A stretch of 64,000 bases of DNA from Lampropedia hyalina DSM 16112. GTDB lineage: Bacteria; Pseudomonadota; Gammaproteobacteria; Burkholderiales; Burkholderiaceae_C. The stretch is taken from positions 1 to 64,000 of the forward strand of contig NZ_FQUZ01000008.1 in assembly GCF_900129055.1 (NCBI RefSeq), written 5' to 3'. A program made the translations under genes and the position numbers. Under the pieces are notes generated by a model that saw nothing but the letters and a program-made list of their open reading frames with translations, made no database searches and had not been told where the DNA came from. This document shows positions 28,608 through 37,992 of the stretch, in pieces; position 1 is the stretch's first letter, and every line of letters begins with the position of its first letter.

Positions 28608-29870
28608 ATGTTCGCCATGTCTTCCTCTGCCGATTTCAACCCTGACACCACTGCGCTCAGCACCCAACTGATTCACCACCCCTACCAGCCGCCATCGGGT
28701 TTTGCCTCGCTGCAACCGGCGGTGCAGAAGGCTTCGACGGTGTTTTTCCCCAGCATGGCGGCAGTGCGCAACCGCGACTGGGCGTTCAAGACCACCTACA
28801 CCTACGGCCTGCATGGCACGCCCACCAGCTTTGTTCTGGAAGAACGGCTTGCCACGCTGGAAGGCGCAAAGCACTGCCTGCTGGCTCCCAGCGGTCTGGC
28901 GGCGATTGCCAATGTGAATCTGGCCTTGCTGGGGCAGGGCGACCATGTGCTGGTGCCCGACAACGTCTATGGCCCCAACCAGTCGCTGCTGCGGGGCGAT
29001 CTGGCCCGCTACGGCATTGCGCACGGCGTGTACGATCCGCTGGACGTGGACGATCTGGCGCGCAGAATCACGCCGCAAACGCGCCTGGTCTGGCTGGAGG
29101 CGGCCGGTTCGGTGAGCATGGAGTTCCCTGATCTGCCCGCGCTGGTGCGCCTGTGCCGCCAGCATGGCGTGGCCGTCGCGCTGGATAACACCTGGGGCGC
29201 GGGGCTGGCCTTCGCGCCTTTCGATCTGGAGGATGCGGGGGGTGAACATCCGCTGGGCGTGGATGTGTCCGTCCACGCTCTGACCAAGTACCCCAGCGGC
29301 GGCGGTGATGTGCTGATGGGCAGCATCAGCACCCGCGACGACACGCTGCACAAGCGCATCAAGGCCTGCCACATGCGGCTGGGGCTGGGCGTGGGCATGA
29401 ACGATGTCGAGAGTGTGCTGCGCAGTCTGCCCAGCATGGAGCTGCGCTACCGTGCGCAGGATCGCACGGCCCGGCATCTGGCGCAGTTTCTGGCACGGCA
29501 GCCACAGGTGGCCAAGGTGCTGCACCCGGCCTTGCCCGATGCGCCCGGCCATGCACATTGGCAGCAACTGTGTGGGGCGCGTTATGGCGGTGAGGGAGCC
29601 TGCGCCGGTATCTTCAGCTTTGTGCCACAGCCGGGCTACACACAGACGCAGATCGATGCGTTCTGCGAGCACTTGCAGCACTTTCGCATCGGCTATAGCT
29701 GGGGTGGCTCCACCAGTCTGGTGATGGCCTACGATTTGGCGGGCGACCGAAGCCTGCCGCAGTCGCTGCAACGTCTGGGGGGGCACCGGCTGGTGCGCCT
29801 GTGCATCGGGCTGGAAGATGCACAGACCCTGGAACGCGACCTGGCGCAGGCACTGGCCAGCACGTTCTGA
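28608..29870 (+). CDS. metC: Cystathionine beta-lyase-type PLP enzyme
   Basis: This 420-residue Cys/Met-metabolism PLP enzyme most likely cleaves cystathionine to homocysteine, pyruvate and ammonia. The PLP lysine is Lys227 in SVHALTKYPSGGGDVLMG. Phosphate and ring contacts are seen in APSGLAAIANVNLALL and LDNTWGAG. The YTYGLHGTPT block and the C-terminal SWGGSTSLVMAYD fit bacterial MetC rather than cystathionine gamma-synthase. The alternative ATG at codon 4 is equally possible. It is monocistronic; about 190 bases separate it from the porin. Confidence 0.85.
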   Translation: MFAMSSSADFNPDTTALSTQLIHHPYQPPSGFASLQPAVQKASTVFFPSMAAVRNRDWAFKTTYTYGLHGTPTSFVLEERLATLEGAKHCLLAPSGLAAIANVNLALLGQGDHVLVPDNVYGPNQSLLRGDLARYGIAHGVYDPLDVDDLARRITPQTRLVWLEAAGSVSMEFPDLPALVRLCRQHGVAVALDNTWGAGLAFAPFDLEDAGGEHPLGVDVSVHALTKYPSGGGDVLMGSISTRDDTLHKRIKACHMRLGLGVGMNDVESVLRSLPSMELRYRAQDRTARHLAQFLARQPQVAKVLHPALPDAPGHAHWQQLCGARYGGEGACAGIFSFVPQPGYTQTQIDAFCEHLQHFRIGYSWGGSTSLVMAYDLAGDRSLPQSLQRLGGHRLVRLCIGLEDAQTLERDLAQALASTF

Positions 29871-30061
29871 GCGCGCAAACACGTTCTGGCACATGACAAC
29901 GCCATGACGTTGCGCCCCGGCGACAACCGCTGAAACAGGATACGGCGGTGTAACGGCACTGTCATGCCCTCCCAGTCCAATGCCCCCTGTCGCCTGCATT
30001 GATCGCCGCGCAAGCGGTGGCGCAGGTCGCAAGCAATTCACAACCTGACTGGGAGCATACG

Positions 30062-31075
30062 ATGAAGAAGAATTTGTTGGCCGCTGCTGCTGTGGCCGCC
30101 ATGAGCACCGGCGTACTTGCACAAAGCAATGTCACCCTCTACGGTGAGCTGGACGCGGGCGTGGGTCAGCGTTACACGATGGAAGATACCGGTGTCATCA
30201 GCAACTACGACGGCACTTCCCGCTGGGGTCTGCGTGGTTCCGAAGATCTGGGCAATGGTCTGAAGGCCAGCTTCCAGTTCGAGTCTGGCGCGATTGATCT
30301 GACCAACGGCAACATTGGTGGCAACGGTGGCTTCAACCGCCAGGCCTGGGTGGGCGTTTCCGGTGGCTTTGGTAACATTCTGGTGGGCCGCACCACCACC
30401 CCGCAGAACCGCCTGCTGGGCACGTTTGACCTGAACGGCACGGCCGATGGCTCCTCTGCTCTGAAAGCCTTGGGTCTGGAGGCCAATGGCAACCTGGGTG
30501 GTTCGCGCCAGAATGCCCAAATCCAGTACGCCACGCCCAAGCTGGGTGGCTTCGAGGCCCGCATCGCCTATGGCTTTGAAGACCAGCGCAAGTCCTTCAA
30601 CAGCACCACCGGTGTCTGGGCGAATGACAAGGACTTCGTGCAGGCTGCCGCCAGCTACAAGGTCGGTGGTCTGACGGTGGGTGCTGCGGTGCAGGGCAAG
30701 CTGTCTTCTGCCGCCAATCAGCGCACTGGCTACGCTGCCGGTATCAAGTACGACTTCAAGGCACTGGAAGTCAGCGGTTACTACACCCGTGACGAAACCA
30801 AGGACTTCAGCACTTCCACCAGCGGTGGCGAAGGCTTCGGTCTGGGCGTGGCGGTGCCGTTCGGTGCCCTCACCGTGGGGGTGCAGGCCGCGTACCTGGA
30901 CCACGAGAACAATGCCGTCGATGGCGCAACCGCTTACGAAGTATTCGGCGACTACCAGTTCTCCAAGCGCACCAGCGTGTACCTGAACGTGGGCCAGGTG
31001 AACGACGAAGCCCAATTGCGCGGTGGCTTCGCTGACGATGTGACCTGGGGCTTCGGTCTGGTACACAAGTTCTGA
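30062..31075 (+). CDS. Gram-negative outer membrane porin (Burkholderiales type)
   Basis: This 337-residue trimeric-type beta-barrel porin has signal peptide MKKNLLAAAAVAAMSTGVLA and mature start QSNVTLYGELDAGVGQRY. RWGLRGSEDLGNGLKASFQF and RQAWVGVSGGFGNILVGRTT are hallmarks of the beta-proteobacterial general porin family. The last strand ends WGFGLVHKF, with the terminal Phe recognised by the BAM complex. GGGAG precedes the ATG at 30062. Only 14 bases separate its stop from the following ABC ATPase gene, which suggests co-transcription. Confidence 0.93.
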   Translation: MKKNLLAAAAVAAMSTGVLAQSNVTLYGELDAGVGQRYTMEDTGVISNYDGTSRWGLRGSEDLGNGLKASFQFESGAIDLTNGNIGGNGGFNRQAWVGVSGGFGNILVGRTTTPQNRLLGTFDLNGTADGSSALKALGLEANGNLGGSRQNAQIQYATPKLGGFEARIAYGFEDQRKSFNSTTGVWANDKDFVQAAASYKVGGLTVGAAVQGKLSSAANQRTGYAAGIKYDFKALEVSGYYTRDETKDFSTSTSGGEGFGLGVAVPFGALTVGVQAAYLDHENNAVDGATAYEVFGDYQFSKRTSVYLNVGQVNDEAQLRGGFADDVTWGFGLVHKF

Positions 31076-31089
31076 GGCATGGGCAGCGC

Positions 31090-32205
31090 ATGACACTGGC
31101 CGAGCCTGCATCCCACGCTGTTTCCGGCGTGGCCTTGACCCTGCGTGGGGTGCGGCGTGACTATGCGGGTGTCCGCGCCCTGCAACAGGTGGATTTGCGG
31201 CTGGAGCCGGGTGCCGTGCTGGCCTTGCTGGGGCCATCGGGCTGCGGCAAGTCCACGCTGCTGAAGCTGCTGGCCGGGCTGGAAGCCCCCAGCGATGGGG
31301 AAATCTGGTTCGGTGAGCGTTTGGTGGCGACTGCCCACGAGCAGCAGCCACCCCAGAGACGGCAACTGGGCATGGTCTTTCAGGACTATGCCCTTTGGCC
31401 GCATTTGAGCGTGTTCGCCAATGTGGCTTTTCCGCTGCAAATGCAGAAGGTTCCCAGGGGTGAGCTGGTGCAGCGGGTACAGCAGGCTTTGCAGAGCGTA
31501 GGGCTGGAGCATCTGGCACAGCGTGCACCGGCCGCGCTGTCTGGTGGCCAGCAGCAGCGTGTGGCACTGGCACGCGCACTGGTGGCCCGGCCTTCGCTGC
31601 TGCTGTTCGATGAGCCGCTGTCCAACCTTGACCGCGACTTGCGCGAAAGCCTCTCCGAAGACATTGCCCGCCTGTTGCGCGAGTTGGGAACCACCGCCAT
31701 TTACGTCACACACGACCACGAGGAAGCCTGTGCTGTGGCCGATCAGGTCGCCGTCATGCGCCAGGGGCAGGTGGAGCAGATTGCCTCTCCGCGCGATCTG
31801 TGGAATGCCCCGGCTTCTGCCTGGGTGGCGCGTTTTCTCAAGCTGGGTGCGGTGTTGCCTGCCCGGCGCAATGGGCAGGGCGTGTGGCTGGGCGAGGGCC
31901 TGCCCTGTCTGGCAGTGCCCGGCAACAGCGCGGGTTCTGGCGACATGGATACCGGCGAGCTGCTGGTGCCCGACAGCGCGATTGTCCTGTGTGCTCCCGA
32001 TGGCAGCGCGTGGCAGGCACGGGTACACGGCCAGCAATACCGCAGTGGCAGCTATCGCACCACCCTGCACCTTCCCAATGGAGCCGTACTGCACACCGAC
32101 ACCCGCCAGCGACTGGCCGCGCGGCAGGCCGTCGGACTGCACATCGATGCCGCGCAACTGCGCTGGTTTGCCGCGTCGGATCACACTGCCACGTCCGGTG
32201 GTTGA
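31090..32205 (+). CDS. ABC importer ATPase, Fbp/Pot type
   Basis: This 371-residue ATPase would power the importer encoded by the next two genes. Walker A is LLGPSGCGKSTLLKLLAGLE (about residues 49-68), the Q-loop VFQDYALWPHLSVF, the signature LSGGQQQRVALARAL, Walker B LLLFDEPLSNLD and the H-loop IYVTHDHEEA. A C-terminal TOBE-like domain (about 250-365) fits the CUT2/Fbp/Pot group. The order ATPase, binding protein, permease is compact and follows the porin directly. Confidence 0.9.
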   Translation: MTLAEPASHAVSGVALTLRGVRRDYAGVRALQQVDLRLEPGAVLALLGPSGCGKSTLLKLLAGLEAPSDGEIWFGERLVATAHEQQPPQRRQLGMVFQDYALWPHLSVFANVAFPLQMQKVPRGELVQRVQQALQSVGLEHLAQRAPAALSGGQQQRVALARALVARPSLLLFDEPLSNLDRDLRESLSEDIARLLRELGTTAIYVTHDHEEACAVADQVAVMRQGQVEQIASPRDLWNAPASAWVARFLKLGAVLPARRNGQGVWLGEGLPCLAVPGNSAGSGDMDTGELLVPDSAIVLCAPDGSAWQARVHGQQYRSGSYRTTLHLPNGAVLHTDTRQRLAARQAVGLHIDAAQLRWFAASDHTATSGG

Positions 32206-32262
32206 GTGCATTGACAGGCCGTTTTTCTTTTCATTGTTGGTTGTTTTTTCAGGAAATTTCCC

Positions 32263-33240
32263 ATGACGATCTTCTCGCATTCCACGCTGTGGCGTGGCCT
32301 TGGGGTGGCTGCCCTGGTGTGTGCCACCGGTTCTGCTTCGGCACTGACGGTCTATACCGCCGGGCCAGGCGACCTCATCAACGAACTCGCCAGTGGCTTC
32401 GAGGCCGAGACTGGCATCAAGGCCGAGGTGTTTCAGGCCAATACCGGCAAGGTGATGGCGCGTCTGGAAGCCGAAGCCGCCAATCCGCGTGCCGATGTGG
32501 TCATTTCCGCCTCGTGGGACAGCGCGCTGGACCTGCAACAGCGCGGTTGGCTGCTGGACTACCAAAGCCCGCACGCTGCCAAGGTGCCGCAACTCTACAA
32601 AGGCCCCGGCTATGTGGCCCAGGGCCTGTCGGCACTGGCGATTGCCTGGAATCCCGCATCCGGCACGCCCCGTCCTGCCGACTGGAAAGACCTGGCCCAG
32701 CCCGCCTTTGCAGGCAAGGTGAACATGCCCGACCCCAGCCAGTCCGGCACGGCACTGGAACTGCTCTCCGGTTTGCAGGCCGCCCAGGGTGAAGAAGCCG
32801 TCTGGGCCTTGTTCGGCCAGTTCAAGGACAACGGCATGGCAGTGGCAGGAGCCAACGCCCAGGCACTCAACCCCGTGTTGCAGGGAGCCAAGGCTGCCGT
32901 GTTCGGGGCCGTGGACTATGTGACCTATGCGGCACAGGCCAAGGGCGAGAAGGTGGAAATCATTTTCCCCTCCAGTGCCACCGTGGTGGCGGCGCGTCCG
33001 GTCATGATTCTCAAGAGCAGCAAAGTACCCGATGAGGCCCGCAAGTTCGTGGATTACATCCTCTCCGACAAAGGGCAGGCTGCCGTGGCCAAGGCCTATC
33101 TGATTCCGGCGCGCACCGATGTGGCCGCCCAGCGTCCCGGTCTGTCGGACATCCAGGCACTGCCGCCAGCGGGTGATGCTGAACGGGCAGGACGCGAAGC
33201 CCTGTTGCAGCGTTTCTCTGAACTGTTCGCGCGTCCCTAA
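32263..33240 (+). CDS. ABC importer substrate-binding protein, FbpA/PhnS-like
   Basis: This 325-residue periplasmic protein has a Sec signal (about residues 1-27, ending TGSASA) and the type 2 binding-protein fold: LTVYTAGPGDLINELASGFE, IKAEVFQANTGKVMARLEAE, GKVNMPDPSQSGTALELL. The double-Tyr iron ligand motif of FbpA is not evident, so Fe3+ is not certain. 2-aminoethylphosphonate, spermidine-like or other small anionic ligands remain possible. It is the middle gene of the importer. Confidence 0.85.
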   Translation: MTIFSHSTLWRGLGVAALVCATGSASALTVYTAGPGDLINELASGFEAETGIKAEVFQANTGKVMARLEAEAANPRADVVISASWDSALDLQQRGWLLDYQSPHAAKVPQLYKGPGYVAQGLSALAIAWNPASGTPRPADWKDLAQPAFAGKVNMPDPSQSGTALELLSGLQAAQGEEAVWALFGQFKDNGMAVAGANAQALNPVLQGAKAAVFGAVDYVTYAAQAKGEKVEIIFPSSATVVAARPVMILKSSKVPDEARKFVDYILSDKGQAAVAKAYLIPARTDVAAQRPGLSDIQALPPAGDAERAGREALLQRFSELFARP

Positions 33241-33255
33241 GAGGTTGCATCCACC

Positions 33256-34947
33256 GTGTCTGCCGCACCCGTGACCCGTCCCGTGCCCGCCCAGCGGGTG
33301 CTGCGCCTGCTGTGCATGGCCGCATTGGCGGTGCTGGTTTTCGTGCCGCTGCTGTTCGTGCTGTTGCAGGCGGTGTTTCCGCAACTGGCACAAGGCTCGC
33401 TGGCACAGCCGCTGGGGCACTGGCGCACGGTGCTGCAAGACCCCGCCATCCTCACCCTGACAGGCAACACCCTGCGGCTGGGGCTGGCGGTGGTGGCGGT
33501 ATCGGCCCTGCTGGGTGTGCCGCTGGGGGTGCTGCGCGGACTCTTTGATGTGCCGGGTGCCAAGGCATGGGATTTGCTGTTCCTCGTGCCTTTCATGATT
33601 CCGCCCTATATCGCGGCAATGGGCTGGATTCTGCTGCTGCAACCGGCAGGCTATCTGCAACAGCTCAGTGGACTGCATGTGGCGGGTCTGCTGTTCTCGT
33701 TCCAGGGCGTGGTGCTGGTCATGGCCCTGAACCTGTTTCCGGCTGTGTACTTTGCGGTATCGCGCTCGGTGCAGGTCACCGGGGCGCGGCTGGGGGATGT
33801 GGCGGCCATTTTCGGAGCCAGCCCGTGGCGGGCATTTGCGCGGGTGACATTCCCGCTGGCCTTGCCTGCGTTGGCCGCCAGCCTGCTGCTGGTATTTGCC
33901 GCTGCCATTGAAGAATACGGAACCCCGGCGGTGCTGGCTTCCAATGCTGGTTTCTTCGTGCTGGTGACGGGCATCGAGCGGCGGTTTTCCGACTGGCCGA
34001 TTGACCTGCCCGGCGCGGCCAGCCTTTCCGTCATCCTGATGCTGCTGGCACTGGGGGCGTATCTGGCCCAGCGTTGGGTGACGGCCGGACGCGACTATGC
34101 CACCCAGACCGGCAAGCCCACCGTGGCGCAACCTCGGCCATTGGGCCGCTGGCAGGTGCCGGTGCTGCTGATGTTTGTGGCAGTGGCGACGTTGGCTACG
34201 TTCGCGCCGCTGTTTGCCATTGCTGCCACTGCGCTGACGGGCACACTGTCGGGTGGCTTGAGCCTGGACAACTTCTCGCTGCGGCACTTCGAGGCGTTGT
34301 TTGCCGATGGCTCGGCGGCACTGGTGGCCTTGCGCACAAGCTTTGCACTGGCCATCGGCGCGGCCCTGCTCACCGGCACCGTGGGGCTGATGCTGGCCTA
34401 TGTGGTGGTGCGCGTGCCAGGCCGGGCCTCGACCCTGCTCGATGGCATGAGCATCCTGCCCAATGCCATGCCCGGCATCGTGGTGGCCGTCGGGCTGATT
34501 CTGGCCTGGAACCAGCCCTGGTTGCCCGTGACACCGTACAACACCTGGGTCATCCTGTTGCTGGCCTATGCCTGTCTGCTGCTGCCGTACCCGGTGCGTT
34601 ATGCCCATGCCGCACTGCGCCAGCTCAGCCCGCATCTGGAAACCAGTGCCTGGGTGCACGGTGCGCCGTTCCGTGTGGCCCTGTGGCGCATTGTGTTGCC
34701 GCTGCTCGCTCCCAGTGTGGGCGCGGCCATGCTGCTGGTGTTTGCGATGGCCTCGCGCGAACTGGTGGCCTCGTTGCTGCTGGCCCCCACCGGCATGCAG
34801 ACCGTGTCGCTGTTCATCTGGCGGCAGTTCGACCAGGGCGCAGTGGGGCAGGGCATGGCCATGAGCCTGGTGGCCATTGCGCTGACCTGCCTGCTGGTGG
34901 GGCTGGCCAACTGGCTGCAAATACGCTATGGCCGCCGCAGCGGGTAA
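33256..34947 (+). CDS. ABC importer permease, two-domain FbpB type
   Basis: This 563-residue inner-membrane protein contains two fused permease halves of about 270 residues each, with roughly 12 membrane segments. Each half has the EAA-like loop: GARLGDVAAIFGASPWRAFA in the first, SPHLETSAWVHGAPFRVALW in the second. Fused permeases of this kind occur in Fbp (Fe3+) and phosphonate importers. A GTG start at 33256 is likely, 15 bases after the stop of the binding-protein gene. It is the last gene of the unit and is followed by repeat copy C. Confidence 0.9.
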   Translation: MSAAPVTRPVPAQRVLRLLCMAALAVLVFVPLLFVLLQAVFPQLAQGSLAQPLGHWRTVLQDPAILTLTGNTLRLGLAVVAVSALLGVPLGVLRGLFDVPGAKAWDLLFLVPFMIPPYIAAMGWILLLQPAGYLQQLSGLHVAGLLFSFQGVVLVMALNLFPAVYFAVSRSVQVTGARLGDVAAIFGASPWRAFARVTFPLALPALAASLLLVFAAAIEEYGTPAVLASNAGFFVLVTGIERRFSDWPIDLPGAASLSVILMLLALGAYLAQRWVTAGRDYATQTGKPTVAQPRPLGRWQVPVLLMFVAVATLATFAPLFAIAATALTGTLSGGLSLDNFSLRHFEALFADGSAALVALRTSFALAIGAALLTGTVGLMLAYVVVRVPGRASTLLDGMSILPNAMPGIVVAVGLILAWNQPWLPVTPYNTWVILLLAYACLLLPYPVRYAHAALRQLSPHLETSAWVHGAPFRVALWRIVLPLLAPSVGAAMLLVFAMASRELVASLLLAPTGMQTVSLFIWRQFDQGAVGQGMAMSLVAIALTCLLVGLANWLQIRYGRRSG

Positions 34948-34968
34948 ACATAAGCAGCCGCGGGCCAA

Positions 34969-35085
34969 GGGAAGGTCTGCCAAACCCATTGCGCCGCCCG
35001 CATCCCGCCACTGGGCGCATCGCCGCCTTGCGCTGCATCCCACTGGCGGGCGCGGGCTTACCGCAAGAGTTTTGCAGACCTTCCC
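34969..35085. repeat. Dispersed inverted-repeat element, copy C
   Basis: It runs from GGGAAGGTCTGCCAAACCC to GAGTTTTGCAGACCTTCCC. Its left half repeats the core of copy A in reverse complement, and its right half (CCTTGCGCTGCATCCCACTG onward) repeats copy B in reverse complement, so copy C looks like a composite of both. It lies between the importer permease and the cobalamin riboswitch. Confidence 0.85.
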
Positions 35086-35149
35086 AGGCGTGTGATTAGA
35101 AATTATGAATTTCAGCGCGTGAACGCAGGGCGACGGTAGAATCGCCCCG

Positions 35150-35368
35150 TTGTTGGTGCTCGCAATGCCATTCCGGCAAAGCGGTTAAACGGGAAGCAGG
35201 AGGAGGGCGCGACCAGGGTTGCCGCACCCCCCGGCCTGCGCTGCCCCCGCAACGGTCAGCGGAACAGCGGGCAGATGCCCGCGCTCCCCATGCACATGCC
35301 ACTGGAACCATCGGGTCTCGGGAAGGCTTTGGGGTCATTGTCCGCCAGCCCGGATACCGGCCAGCAAA
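35150..35368 (+). promoter_or_regulatory. Cobalamin (adenosylcobalamin) riboswitch
   Basis: Conserved blocks appear in order: AACGGGAAGC, CTGCCCCCGCAACGGT (the CCCGCNACNGT core), TGCCACTGG, TCGGGAAGGC and the B12-box-like CCAGCCCGGATACCGGCC. It lies about 90 bases upstream of a TonB-dependent cobalamin receptor gene. It should repress btuB, and probably the operon behind it, when cobalamin is plentiful. Confidence 0.93.
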
Positions 35369-35459
35369 GTGACCGCCTGAATGCTGTGCATCCAGGCGGT
35401 CGTGCAGCCCATGGCATGACGGGGAGGTCGGCCCGGGCGTTTTGACAGGTTTTCCCATC

Positions 35460-37379
35460 ATGATGAAATTCCCCTCTCTGGCTTCGCGTCCCGATGCGCA
35501 GCCCTTTGCCATCGCTGCATGGCACTCTGCCGCTCCTGCCCATTCCACCTTGCGTCCGCTGGCTCTGGCCTCGGCCCTTGCACTGTGTGCGGGCCTTGCC
35601 GGTCAGGCACAGGCGCAACAGGGCCAGCAGCCGACGGCCCAGGTTCTGGAAGAAGTCGTCGTCACTGCCACCCGCACCGAGCAGCCGTTGTCCGATCTGG
35701 TGGCCGATGTCTCCATCATCGACCGCGACACCATCGAGAAAAGCGGAGCCACCGGCGTGGCCGATGTGCTGGCCCGTTTGCCGGGCATAGAGCTGGCCCG
35801 CGATGGCGGCGTTGGCACCAGCACCAGCGTGTACATCCGTGGTGCGGAGGCGCGCTATACCGCCGTGTTCATCGACGGCGTGCGGCTGGATTCGCAATCC
35901 ACCGGAGGCGCGACCTGGGAAAGCATTCCGCTGGCATTGATCGATCGCATCGAAGTCGTGCGCGGTGCGGCTGCCGCAGTCTATGGCTCCGATGCCGTGG
36001 CCGGTGTGATACAGATTTTCACCCGCAAGGGCGAGGCCGGCATTCATCCCTATGTGTCTGTGGGGCTGGGCAACCAGGGCACGCGCGATGTCAGCGCAGG
36101 CATCAGCGGAGCGCAGGGGCTGTGGGACTACGCCGTCAGTGCCGCGTATGAGGAAAGCGACGGATTCAACGTCCTGAACAACCCGAACGCCTGGGGCTAC
36201 AACCCCGACAAGGACGGCTATGACCGCCGTTCGTTCCAGGCACGGCTGGGCTTGCAGGTGCATCGGCAGCACCGTCTGGAAGGAAGCTGGCTGGGCAGCC
36301 GCCTCGATTCCGGCTACGACAGCAGTGCCACTGAGGATGATCGCAACAAGCACCGGATGCAGGCCCTGAACCTGGGGCTGCACTCCGAATGGAGCGAGCG
36401 GTATCGAACCCGCCTGAGCGTGGGCGACTCCCGCTCCCGCTACGAAACCACGCCCAGCGTCTATCTGACCGAAACGAATGTGCGCAGCTACCTGTTCCAC
36501 AACGAATACCGGGTGGGCATCCACCAGTTCACCGCTGCACTGGAACGCCGCGAAGACCAGTTGGAAAACACCCCGATCGACCGTGACCACCACCAGAACG
36601 CACTGGCACTGGGCTATGGCCTGAGGGCTGGTGCGCATACCCTGCAGGCCAATGTACGCCGCGATGACGACAGCGAATTTGGCGGCAAGAGCACCGGCAG
36701 CCTGGCCTATGCTTTCGCATTCACGCCGCAATGGCGAGCCAGTGCCTCGGTGGGCACGGCATTCCGTGCCCCGACCCTGTACCAGCGATTCAGCGATTCA
36801 GGCAATGCCAGCCTGAAGCCCGAAACCAGCCGCAACGTGGAACTGGGATTGCGCTGGGCACAAGGCTCCAGCAGCCTGGGAGTGACCGCCTACCAGAACC
36901 GCGTGAAGAACCAGATCACCTACGTTTCCGGTGCCGGTGGCTGTGCCTCCAGTTGGGGATGCTACGAGAACCTTGACAAGGCACGCTACAAGGGCGTGAC
37001 ACTGGAGGGCACACTGTATGCCGCAGGTGTGCAATGGCGTGGTTCGATGGACTTCCAGAAGCCAGAGAACCAGACCACGGGGCTTTTGCTGGCCCGCCGT
37101 GCCAAACGCCATGCCACATTCGGGGCCGATGCCCACTTGGCGGGCTGGGACCTGGGGGCCGAAGTGCAGGCATCTGGTCGCCGCTGGAGTGATCCTGCCA
37201 ACACCCAACTGCTGGGCGGCTATACCCTGTTCAATCTCTACGCCAGCCGCAACCTCGGGCATGACCTGAGCCTGACCGCACGGGTGGACAACGTGGGCGA
37301 CAAGAACTACGAGTTCGCACGCAACTACGCCACCGCAGGCCGCACCTTCCATGTGGGCCTGAAATGGGCACCCCAGTGA
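35460..37379 (+). CDS. btuB: TonB-dependent vitamin B12 receptor
   Basis: This 639-residue outer-membrane transporter brings cobalamin into the periplasm. After an extended signal region (cleavage near AGLAGQAQA) comes the TonB box and plug: LEEVVVTATRTEQPLSDLVA, GVADVLARLPGIEL, YIRGAEARYTAVFIDGVRLD and ERIEVVRG-like IDRIEVVRGAAAAVYGSDAV. The 22-strand barrel ends AGRTFHVGLKWAP. The riboswitch just upstream supports the substrate. The ATG at 35460 is chosen; a TTG six codons earlier is the only other nearby option. Confidence 0.94.
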   Translation: MMKFPSLASRPDAQPFAIAAWHSAAPAHSTLRPLALASALALCAGLAGQAQAQQGQQPTAQVLEEVVVTATRTEQPLSDLVADVSIIDRDTIEKSGATGVADVLARLPGIELARDGGVGTSTSVYIRGAEARYTAVFIDGVRLDSQSTGGATWESIPLALIDRIEVVRGAAAAVYGSDAVAGVIQIFTRKGEAGIHPYVSVGLGNQGTRDVSAGISGAQGLWDYAVSAAYEESDGFNVLNNPNAWGYNPDKDGYDRRSFQARLGLQVHRQHRLEGSWLGSRLDSGYDSSATEDDRNKHRMQALNLGLHSEWSERYRTRLSVGDSRSRYETTPSVYLTETNVRSYLFHNEYRVGIHQFTAALERREDQLENTPIDRDHHQNALALGYGLRAGAHTLQANVRRDDDSEFGGKSTGSLAYAFAFTPQWRASASVGTAFRAPTLYQRFSDSGNASLKPETSRNVELGLRWAQGSSSLGVTAYQNRVKNQITYVSGAGGCASSWGCYENLDKARYKGVTLEGTLYAAGVQWRGSMDFQKPENQTTGLLLARRAKRHATFGADAHLAGWDLGAEVQASGRRWSDPANTQLLGGYTLFNLYASRNLGHDLSLTARVDNVGDKNYEFARNYATAGRTFHVGLKWAPQ

Positions 37380-37413
37380 GCCTTGGTGTGATCCAGCAGC
37401 ACATGCGATTGTC

Positions 37414-37992
37414 ATGCACGAGTTGATTCTCGGCGGCCAGAAAAGCGGCAAGTCGCGCCGGGCGGAAAGCCTGGCGCAGCAGTGGTTGCAGCAGTCGCCC
37501 AGCCATCGGGCACTGCTGCTGGCCACTGCGCAGGCGCACGATGCGCAAATGCAGCAGCGCATCGACCGCCACCGTGTGCAGCGGCAGCAGAGTGTGCCGG
37601 GGCTGCAAACGCTGGAAGAGCCGCTGGCACTGGCCGACGCGATTGCGCGGCACAGCAACCCACAGACCCTGCTGGTGGTCGATTGCCTCACGCTCTGGCT
37701 CACCAACTGGCTGATGCCCGCACAGCCACTGGGCGGCGACGGTGAGGGGGATAATGCCGGTGCCTTCGCTCGCCAGCAACAGCAGTTGCTGGATGCACTG
37801 GCGCAGGCGCGGGGTGAAGTGGTGCTGGTCAGCAACGAAATCGGCTGGGGCGTGATTCCGCTGGGAGAAGCCGTGCGCGATTTCGTCGATCAGCTCGGCA
37901 GCCTGAACCAGCAGATCGCCCAGGCTTGCAGCCGCGTTACCCTGATGGCTGCGGGCCTGCCGCTGGTGCTGAAGAATGAAAGTGAGTACTGA
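37414..37992 (+). CDS. cobU: Adenosylcobinamide kinase / phosphate guanylyltransferase
   Basis: This 192-residue enzyme phosphorylates adenosylcobinamide and attaches GMP in the nucleotide-loop branch of cobalamin synthesis and salvage. The P-loop is LILGGQKSGKSRRAESLA (about residues 4-21). VVDCLTLWLTNWLM and VLVSNEIGWGVIPLGEAVRD are family hallmarks. The final residues after PLVLK (NESEY) fall in sequence that already looks like the AT-rich insert behind it, so the extreme C-terminus may have been remade at the insertion junction. Confidence 0.93.
   Translation: MHELILGGQKSGKSRRAESLAQQWLQQSPSHRALLLATAQAHDAQMQQRIDRHRVQRQQSVPGLQTLEEPLALADAIARHSNPQTLLVVDCLTLWLTNWLMPAQPLGGDGEGDNAGAFARQQQQLLDALAQARGEVVLVSNEIGWGVIPLGEAVRDFVDQLGSLNQQIAQACSRVTLMAAGLPLVLKNESEY

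Noticed and set aside
30952-35043. 1363-residue minus-strand frame over the ABC importer
   Set aside because: It overlaps four well-supported plus-strand genes and has a His/Gln/Arg-rich composition with no recognisable domain.
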